Source of the DNA: Clostridia bacterium
Lineage (GTDB): Bacteria > Bacillota_A > Clostridia > Christensenellales > UBA1242
Length of the DNA stretch: 19,638 nucleotides
NCBI GenBank assembly: GCA_017938565.1
Contig: JAGBBI010000282.1
Coordinates: forward strand, 1-19,638
Direction: 5' to 3'
Part shown: one piece after another, positions 15,001-16,957 of the stretch
How positions within the stretch are numbered: position 1 is the first letter of the stretch
Layout: every line of letters starts with the position of its first letter
The notes under the pieces: model-generated
Database searches by the model: none
What the model was told of the DNA's origin: nothing
The model's input: the letters and a program-made list of their open reading frames with translations, nothing else
Position numbers and translations under genes: made by a program

Positions 15001-16831
15001 AGCAAAAAATGTTCAGACCGTTGGTACAACAATCGAGACCAACACATCAAGCGAACTTGTAAACGCAATCGCAACCCGAACAATCCGAATGAACATAACA
15101 AATCTAACGCACACAAAAGACGAGTTAAATAACGATACAACAAAAGACATCAACAACTTCGTATTAAAAACCGAAACCGCCGTTATTGTTGTATTTAAGA
15201 TATATAACTCTCTTGACAAAGACCACAAAGATGTCTTCAACTATTACATCAACTGTTGGAAAACCGTAGACCCAGACTCAATTATTAACAAAAACAAAAT
15301 TGAAGTACACGCAGATGGAACAACCAACTACATTCCGGGCGAAATCGAAACTACAATCGAAACTACCGACCCAGATGGAAATGTAATTTCATCGTCAAGC
15401 CACTACAAAGGCGTAGACGAATTTATGCAAAGCATACAAGTAAGTTACGACCCATCAAATAAATTCTATTACATCTTCGGATACTTTAAAGAAGGCACAA
15501 GCGTGTCAATGCGTGCAATAGGTGTCAACCAAGACGACTTCCTTGACGGTTGGTATTTGGACGGAAACAAAGAACTTACCGCTTTGGACGATAACGGAGA
15601 CACCGTAATTGACATAAAGACTGGCGACCTAGCGCATCTAGCCGTTGCCTACTACGAAAACAAACGTGCAACTTTACAAATAAATACTTTCATAATGAAT
15701 AACACCTATGACGGACACATCGAGAAAACACCATTCAGTTTTGCATCAGTCGAGACCTATAAAGACTTACTTGACGACCTACTTTCAGGAATAATGAAAG
15801 AGTCAAATGGCATAGCCCTAAATTATGGTCCAGACGGTTCAAGATACATTGACGGTAAAAAGCAAGAAGACGTTGGAAATACCATAATGCTTCAATATTA
15901 TGGTTTTGACGATGAAACTACCGGCAACTACTGCCCAACCAACACCGGTTACCCAGCGTACGAATATGGAGCAAGGTCAGTTATAACCCTTGTAGCCCCA
16001 GAGTACGTTTACACAACCGAACACACCTATAAGTTTGTAGGTTGGTACGAGGTTGGTGGAAGTTCCGCTAAACTAATTGCGACAAACGCAGTTTGGGAGT
16101 CTAATCGATTACTTGACGGAAGAATTGACGCAGTATACGAAATACTTCCATTCGTTGAACTTGTAACCGATACCGAACACGCAAGCCTTTCAATCGAAAC
16201 CGGAAAAGATTTAAGTGCAAGTTATGACTACACCTTCAACCGAATTCCAGTTGGTATAACCTCAACCCTTATCGCAAATATCGGTCCTGGCTATCAACTT
16301 GAGAACTTCAACTTCTATACAAAAGATGCCGAGGATAACGACGTACTTGCATACAGCATCAATATGAACGAAACAACTCCTGATACACAAGTTGACATTC
16401 GTCCAATCTACTCAAATGGCGTCATAAATACAACCATTATCTGGAAACAATTCCGAATAAATAATGACCCAGTTGTACAAGAAAGAACCATTACCGGATT
16501 AACCAAGATTGAAGCAACCACAGCAAAGAATTTAAGCATTAACTTAGGCTTCTCGTTATATTCAACCGAATTCTATGATAAACTTCTATACTCTTCAACC
16601 ATCGACCTATCAACTATCCCAACCTACAAAAACAACATAAATGATAGTTCGTACACCATTGCAAATGGCGACCAGATTGAAGCGTGTGTAGAATTTGCTA
16701 AATTCTACGTTGAAACAAACGAATTACAAGAAGTCATCAGAAATAATATTTTCAGATATAATAAGACACTTGAAAATCAAGGCTTAACCTTGCAAAATCC
16801 AATGATTTACTATCAAGGTAAAACAACATGA
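2..16831 (+). CDS. Giant repeat-rich, probably surface or secreted protein (5' partial; ends at an in-frame TGA)
   Basis: The frame is open from the first complete codon at position 2, so the first visible ATG (110) is internal and the real start lies upstream. It has 5,609 sense codons before TGA at 16829-16831. The protein is rich in Asn, Thr, Tyr, Asp and Ser and poor in Cys, with alternating beta-strand-like stretches and turns. I see no transmembrane run and no enzyme motif. Order of parts, numbering residues from position 2: Tyr-rich beta region (about 1-515 and 625-1900) broken by a helical segment (about 515-623); mixed beta region with degenerate then canonical InlB-B-like modules (about 1910-3065); further beta region to about 4250; helical island (about 4250-4780); canonical F-x-G-W-Y modules (from about 4795). 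InlB-B repeats belong to bacterial surface proteins, so adhesion or surface interaction is an inference. The signal peptide and anchor are outside the window. The frame continues past the TGA, so this is probably not the natural C-terminus. Confidence 0.9.
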   Translation, partial: NNDGVKTTQTTTFLFEAEIAKTITSNEVTRIGKYASMQEMNQTGILSGVVENNAFATLNTNFNRYTVRVKEDKNANVAVSRIIISTGHDPENDGTFTFTHATSDVFTFSNGRYVRTNADGTNTYLTIPQLYSTESTIRIAKNDIEYMPTINPNKTSVSSQRIIFDEYTSNDTYTTFLPNGETFTYTGVDQTASTIFILNNGDTEKPETTLAIEHRLKDNYIIYKIKSSSTELIPVTVTTNENNNEVELTNRLPEDKQSLTIKDKDGVELIKSTPFTAHKTDSTSSVVANAYVSDLLSSAVAIKYSFMGQNASLTLYKSYSYAITTDPDTDEETIKREVVGLNLLDGTKLTTIDTSTEKFKSEFKENLTSPFVYAYRTDFTQDLTKTTESNAVAGGDGITQAEMIVLLESYATALKTKYYYEIIFDQNAKPIAYRYISGVETENKKIKFDITGNPSFIYTYKPISNGQTHDGKLIFDITNTANDTFVEVTRDIYLYYDLETISYRVETTPNAFETRMNTYMTTVLGETIQGEDVLYFGQLSNFYEKLLTSPVQASLLTIGDVKDLFARATKLNSSIIRGDLIKNMMRIINTNLDLQNELMTQYARLYNELYYFHKLMGEEIANNTYYYFKPVDLSTGFNVLISQEQVTKNSTYFETSYTYTPLGGTKTEYTKNVVTIDDLNRAKVLQVITVINPDTSTSVYYVARKTDGTTALFTDYDEKTGKFGTEIPSSQLSLVLSTDTKTVTGPATSDLTGAIAGGYTYDVVYSTNGNDSTVVYRLKDKETGEILAYFTDMSKLAYQNTQDNAFHEAVLVDGVYYDKETIKVGSYSYSTDNGVTFTTAYKDNSTDIFYSSVHYDLMYDLPDDGIDEPVPVYFNPADGKIYSGRTIDKSYYYDNVTKVFAEIVEVKGEYYFKDQKQYYAYTGKAEHATVYNNELYGNSATLISAFIDKTTFRPVPYASINQFIKYNDIYFKQGRNINDAIPVDMVNYWIPETLYLVKDPENITYLTHEEERERPVYELQTKLDPVTGEPMIDPATGEEIKENVQVDTEIYYVTIYDGVDFTNEEIIYTDPDGNPDGTLLTQSLGNTLGADGKHICTTEFITRFLTSGEFKAIKDEHGFTIGYTGYDLLPSSNTVAQLMLFDEDGNLREDFRSWFDEDGKLKESVDVLTAGQPVEENGHHYYLYRLIAKESDAKADEVVTTQTINLSQFVFNPIYDGTLNIFDHKNTIILSNTTKYFDEDKLGVWDETGFIGGEGYTKLYEQSDLEFFTVKANFHSIVELHLPTSINYIIDETIFATYDNLVHTLESEVEPGEYDVYLRYNYNAMLQTYAYLDAEGVTQTARFYTLDGRFYRTDDEEPDAENFFNLVISKTYIDDLTSELGEDFALMEEVDAIFTYDADQDTPLTSSEYFNRYHGNLIQYHYTTKVGKALQEGTNLKHEYIHSNEIAGLDIYNEAFEMAVINPIYYEFEKLDLTGANVVLRENYDYKKAYRLSYNETQTICPLFTTDTKSDIYTAQNTTEKVVYDSTGNARGVDGLKVVYTFTNPISGTTHIVSKGEKIAILEKVYTFNNVGLLSEENLIEDEEINVTYYYPSGYKSGSDDIYNYLASDGSFYYYVVDETLGGIYIKSTGKVDGDVVVYDYNHLVETSYLDETTNKVYYAGVYAYNEQTGKFLNTTTSRTANFDKLYYGFSDDNTERLALTQTVTTKTYQTTGYIRTAKSAESNQQIDLLGKSIMTSTTPIIYPSFTAVQSVTQQSATNTGFLVDKSTYYKIDYSSTEITKYGLPGVKILDGAPYPNTVITFSVRHKINDQSVVYLALDIEKVFSVELANYVKMQEGTKISTEHQTYAFKDTETNIDLNNYPTEVIAITNKLNAEYLYSSDRYNLASSGIGSSSYVKDSGEVILSSRDVQTIMTYEFVNWENGQHYSDYTDSSFISKYMFYDTPMVLLGDQSQTIGTLGSGLDVYQTNVNSDNYSVEINGTTYYFTVTNNPLLNDINNVRYRETYGSEYTKYSQNCGLYYLHYATPFMSIPTNANPFDYTKVIAHNDGGSTFTVFFEKVKLTNASGDILYRNGNVSAPYYVYTNNIMNHFMPYAFDETWSADTGVTKLRELINTNFNSTNNLVDKLTQSHYRYNVIDGCWYEVVYDINLNPIYHADYNYWTSDYNKIENAGTIDIHTYQMNADGSIVLTSECSVDQICQSVQNIDKNAVTEYGQLVVSGTTSAYRTTIKSINENAKNYQGFYSALPYTIKNAYLANSSYFMIGVEEVILVTNPTITISDGLNSVVYRFKEWQAFTRYNSEVMYKNSDVTFENANSSTFTFTSNLAEYYVFYPVYERVYSVTLESRVIDGGSNQGGTITTYYKDGVRVEGDLEKIEQSSDDIHFIEYSSTGSSQTTDGKTNLTYTYEEMNIDNFIFTTEYQQFEIITGENTNKTFIVPKYVEKGAKRGYESGRLQTSVYTGTLFAHDESGYTGVSLEDVQDADGNIVKKYVAKSGVTSNAYTAVWNDETAKYELVKFTPEQFDNLTLRVQEEVLQMFKDYIPTDGRTNYFNGEDIDRNNPFYPYMVESELGRNDLNVAYTDLAYGEEISVMNVPGVNFGVTKVGKENAFTYYLYSLTDRSDKKTLYPIHYSNGRYFFLLDNDGKYYSLDNLFANLSPSAYNTISVLYDITEAGTHDIPNEYIIPNTFLTMNPEFTSSSQLFSFALTLYTETTSESVRKLLAPVFDELNNLEYFVYYMNPVTYLFNAGYSNAQISHSSAKLDRTNNAKTVKLDVQNEEFISQIYTTKNITANSDNALMTAVKTGVFFDVFASVNALSSTTVDITVEGSVLNVTIEAIPAISLNGDNYLYFNKDILRFVVRTENGDLESFDDQHATRKGSLLTLNNGNGSVYYFYITVASSTLSLEKQANGENFAREIIKEANYIEVEGNDGIDGSWYISSDTYYTGMEDKSLTQNFDRHTIIQLQAVADDGYRFEGWYFAYYNEATDEYVIMKDKNGEDIKIESSDGKSYSDEIKDVVLVGDKYQIVEDYKANGDPNFLKDANGMPETLPESIENLYAGTFLTYAKINGRLVDIEYDIETRNYYEVGNKSHIINPQAPGTDADDNDIDDILIYSYQVFKGETESTKNNYYYDFNRTFQVPSAYVNFIDNGKEYSLFSQTQFTLESNEQKYNFGTKEENGLTIYTPISAGESSGFAKDSKGRYLSKFSDGDYIKTIPSDQLVVNDDAQNIKIKDINLNEIGQIDWKQTEQSATITGRGDYNKIITLGTILNPITFGKETNDITIGLLYNDGKLYAGLTVEFFYSESGNLAMSIDFTVNKDSTISATVSFFVDQESLSERKLSAEEINAFIDQITLEGSATYRELYGGKGIADGLPSVDNNPNHKNPLGVTYVTEFNYSVSKAQITSDGSGYYYNVTCFHEILNPLGSASTKVEEVQTVTNTSIMTVTESTPIKLAYTYANYSKDKLYNADGTVLPYITALFDEHKYYTFTTGEFSLKDIGVIVKNRNGEEIDSNILYYNLDDDKLYYMTYVDDAEENTRSLALVKLNMKDDLNKTTEDENARSYQLKATINNFSTEVYMHNGKIYRICDEGAYIVDGNTLRINQLRDNIYIVAKFVESYYTLVFADNNENSTIKVENMYYFNYEDNDKAIITNADGFKINGGNGVDTVRFGNIEMEYSINGELIPKTKENVTIVKNNVESTATLYSYSVAYHKSKGEEAERGTVYCEVDQNTTQSFDAQKVSWYINYRGKYYEITKNGTGRFNLENYDFTSYMFEQNFKTQKISELANKAVITVDDIDYYAFTLTYLDGEEFNNLTAGRTAKNKTKTVYSTDPGLSLKFMAYNDSINLGQFADSNGEIITAVGNVKFLDANGNLTGFTAFADDGDGFLYYSAGEEEINIRSLVRSSGDYNVADYTYLSALNQKYAYRTGTVDGELQIKEPISERGMSIALSDKNYQPGKVLPVSYVNKGIHIDTDTTLLIVVSCNANCKISASYTTNPYYTLTPLFFPSEEFISENAKNYNTEEKYYESLYYAYLVTFNRDLDNEYSDHMTQQQRGDSIIFDTTEVDSDSFKNLYQLNDGNEFISEFGALTYEDDQKFAKDIELINANGEFEQIFTFNNYSPYIEDVLPAGITYYNKSNHSFYTTRIDNNGKAYCIGYVLGDDFNAGDVTHGFDAENFYTFVEEGRTSYNYTIAGRPIYKSFISNNADPAQLKQGFMTYGGIEFNEDAYTKMDVHTNILVQRGNVSSTNQQLKVSKSTLELYTKYTKQFREFMETVLPDMEVATLRAELDTFGGDEYYRLYLTRKLDITSEDFNSTKLATYTSATSVLNSFYTSYSDKRNAVEAGGEGSVLSSFILNTVRSLVSITNPDLRFTNVSDAIKQLFGYGNGSTPFDDEASYLECLTNAPFRNYLSTPVGNSSETLLSAKRIWNAVEVSNPDQNAELIEHCDILYEFAVYRLVELANTYFGNARLVKNSTWATKFEEKYGTAESESAYLYDLDTLNIFKNDGINGSENELTFNRIYEFAQSYLVEAKYGYEKFVNISADIGMYAEELAELLSTNPSGFRIIYNHLSENVKRTYFRNDYQNANWDTNHALTLMNKYLECYLAYTTLTEELRLISQENFSQSGALNILKFSSIVVFSLDLQSALINYKESTTDDPTTADEDESSPAGYETLTPIEYSDPNNTEEADKENFIKFYEFFAGVGRDDITVLDTDVTVEADVLYELYTTYFSKYGTDIGKMVDDKIFALNSDEYNAYKEYIYVYQKFTDNAKDLSYYNTKDEGKLYNANGQYKTMTMAIDTMFTVKAQRLDNIGAQNPLFTDLNTNGYDYTTVQLTDGNYYNIRFAGWYFSNQADTNISSDFENMTLIGDDYYSGMIAMRSNTTLIAVYRTFEYWSFTYNPSDVKVSINQTHDSFGRALTYTKNVDGTITVNGYFDTGTNIDVSVTPLAGKAFSSIENNYHKVQAYDSNGNVITETNKDGVQVPTLNPDLIADAVRFDYASEEAKNVQTVGTTIETNTSSELVNAIATRTIRMNITNLTHTKDELNNDTTKDINNFVLKTETAVIVVFKIYNSLDKDHKDVFNYYINCWKTVDPDSIINKNKIEVHADGTTNYIPGEIETTIETTDPDGNVISSSSHYKGVDEFMQSIQVSYDPSNKFYYIFGYFKEGTSVSMRAIGVNQDDFLDGWYLDGNKELTALDDNGDTVIDIKTGDLAHLAVAYYENKRATLQINTFIMNNTYDGHIEKTPFSFASVETYKDLLDDLLSGIMKESNGIALNYGPDGSRYIDGKKQEDVGNTIMLQYYGFDDETTGNYCPTNTGYPAYEYGARSVITLVAPEYVYTTEHTYKFVGWYEVGGSSAKLIATNAVWESNRLLDGRIDAVYEILPFVELVTDTEHASLSIETGKDLSASYDYTFNRIPVGITSTLIANIGPGYQLENFNFYTKDAEDNDVLAYSINMNETTPDTQVDIRPIYSNGVINTTIIWKQFRINNDPVVQERTITGLTKIEATTAKNLSINLGFSLYSTEFYDKLLYSSTIDLSTIPTYKNNINDSSYTIANGDQIEACVEFAKFYVETNELQEVIRNNIFRYNKTLENQGLTLQNPMIYYQGKTT
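1544..1870 (+). other. Predicted helical segment within the N-proximal beta region
   Basis: About 109 residues with amphipathic helix-like spacing and few beta-formers, for example LSNFYEKLLTSPVQ, GDVKDLFARATKL and LMTQYARLYNELYYFHKLM. It is flanked on both sides by Thr/Tyr-rich beta sequence. No family was recognised. It could be a spacer or a small interaction domain. The secondary-structure call is by eye from residue pattern. Confidence 0.45.
3071..3124 (+). repeat. Tandem 9-residue duplication D-P-x-T-G-E
   Basis: Two adjacent 27-base units encode DPVTGEPMI and DPATGEEIK. The DNA copies have diverged (GTAACAGGC versus GCCACCGGT), so the duplication is old or kept by selection at protein level. 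It lies in an acidic loop between beta segments. Confidence 0.6.
3422..3484 (+). repeat. Short direct repeat encoding FDEDG(N/K)L
   Basis: FDEDGNL (3422-3442) and FDEDGKL (3464-3484) are encoded by nearly identical DNA with starts 42 bases apart. The D-x-D-G core resembles acidic turn or Ca2+-binding loops, but the spacing does not match a full EF-hand or RTX repeat. Confidence 0.55.
5729..5850 (+). repeat. Degenerate InlB-B-like module (YEFVNWENG)
   Basis: YEFVNWENGQHYSD resembles the F-x-G-W-Y core with Gly replaced by Asn and Tyr by Glu (NW at 5756-5761). It is the first GWY-like unit in the window. The boundaries are approximate. Confidence 0.4.
6815..7006 (+). repeat. Degenerate InlB-B-like module (YRFKEWQ)
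   Basis: The core YRFKEWQ has Glu-Trp (6869-6874) where Gly-Trp is usual. The unit has the typical end of this family, with a Thr/Asn-rich strand region and then YVFYPVYERVYSV, where the next beta unit begins. This gives it better support than the module at 5729. Confidence 0.55.
8870..9196 (+). repeat. InlB-B-like module with a long insertion (YRFEGWYF)
   Basis: HTIIQLQAVADDGYRFEGWY matches the family pattern strand - D/P-G-Y-x-F-x-G-W-Y, with GWY at 8921-8929. About 80 residues of acidic, Lys-rich sequence separate the GWY from the closing strand (FLTYAKING), much longer than in the downstream modules. Confidence 0.65.
9296..9322 (+). other. Acidic D-A-D-D-N-D-I-D-D motif, possible Ca2+-binding turn
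   Basis: The string DADDNDIDD resembles the D-x-D-x-D-G-x-x-D pattern of thrombospondin type 3 and related calcium loops. It lacks the usual Gly and occurs once, so it may be only an acidic linker. Confidence 0.25.
12755..14335 (+). other. Long predicted helical island with an acidic linker
   Basis: About 527 residues with helix-like spacing and far less Thr/Tyr strand pattern than the rest. Examples are KQFREFMETVLPDMEVATLR, ILYEFAVYRLVELANTYF, IYEFAQSYLVEAKYGYEKF, TLMNKYLECYLAYTTLTEEL and NAYKEYIYVYQKFTDNAKDL. An acidic Ser/Thr/Asp/Glu/Pro-rich linker (13952-14068) splits it into about 400 and 90 residues. It sits between the Tyr-rich beta part and the dense GWY array. No family or catalytic motif was recognised. 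It may be a distinct functional or binding domain, or a rigid stalk. The call is by eye. Confidence 0.5.
14384..14659 (+). repeat. InlB-B-like module (IRFAGWYF ... LIAVY)
   Basis: The opening strand (MFTVKAQRL) is followed by YNIRFAGWYF (GWY 14531-14539) and the closing strand NTTLIAVYRTF. The core, spacing and A-V-Y ending are typical of the family. It follows directly on the helical island and starts the dense array. Confidence 0.75.
15503..15655 (+). repeat. InlB-B-like module (DDFLDGWYLDG ... LAVAYY)
   Basis: VSMRAIGVNQDDFLDGWYLDG (core GWY 15548-15556) is followed by an acidic loop and the closing strand HLAVAYYENK. It is compact, about 51 residues. Confidence 0.75.
15977..16138 (+). 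repeat. InlB-B-like module (YKFVGWYEVGG ... RIDAVYE)
   Basis: SVITLVAPEYVY, then TYKFVGWYEVGG (GWY 16040-16048), then RIDAVYE. It is a full match to the strand - F-V-G-W-Y - A-V-Y pattern, about 54 residues. Confidence 0.8.
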
Positions 16832-16957
16832 TTTATTGGTTGGTATATAAATGGCGTGCTTGTTTCAACCGATGTCGCATACTTCTCTCAATATAACGAC
16901 AATTATCCACAAACAAAACTTGACCCATCGAAAGAGATTTTAATCGAGGCAAGATTT
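16799..16957 (+). repeat. InlB-B-like module split by the TGA (FIGWYING ... LIEARF)
   Basis: PMIYYQGKTT precedes the stop. FIGWYINGVLVSTDVAYF (GWY 16838-16846) and the closing LIEARFADK follow it. It aligns without gaps to the next module (17579), which argues that one codon was substituted and no base was lost or gained. Confidence 0.78.
16829..16831 (+). other. Single in-frame TGA interrupting the giant ORF
   Basis: TGA sits between ...YYQGKTT and FIGWYINGVLVS, with no change of reading frame across it. Ungapped alignment to the module at 17579-17731 (LTGTTENFVGWYLNG) puts the stop in a column that holds Asn there, Ser in the module at 18860 (NYSFVGWY), and Lys in those at 15977 and 18500. 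One base change would make it from TCA (Ser, the favoured Ser codon here), CGA, AGA or GGA. Trp is always TGG in the codons I read, so a recoded genetic code is unlikely. The base after the stop is T, not the C or CTA of classical leaky contexts. Confidence 0.9.

Noticed and set aside
16829..16870. TGA as selenocysteine, with a GGTTG (16838-16842) / CAACC (16866-16870) stem downstream
   Set aside because: The five-base stem encloses a 23-base loop with no clear bacterial SECIS apex. The GGTTGG is simply the conserved Gly-Trp codons, and a repeat surface protein is not a known selenoprotein type.
16828..16896. ATGA stop-start overlap at 16828 with an AAGG nine bases upstream, as a coupled start of a new gene
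   Set aside because: That ATG is in another frame, which closes at TAA after 22 codons. The conserved FIGWY module is in the original frame.
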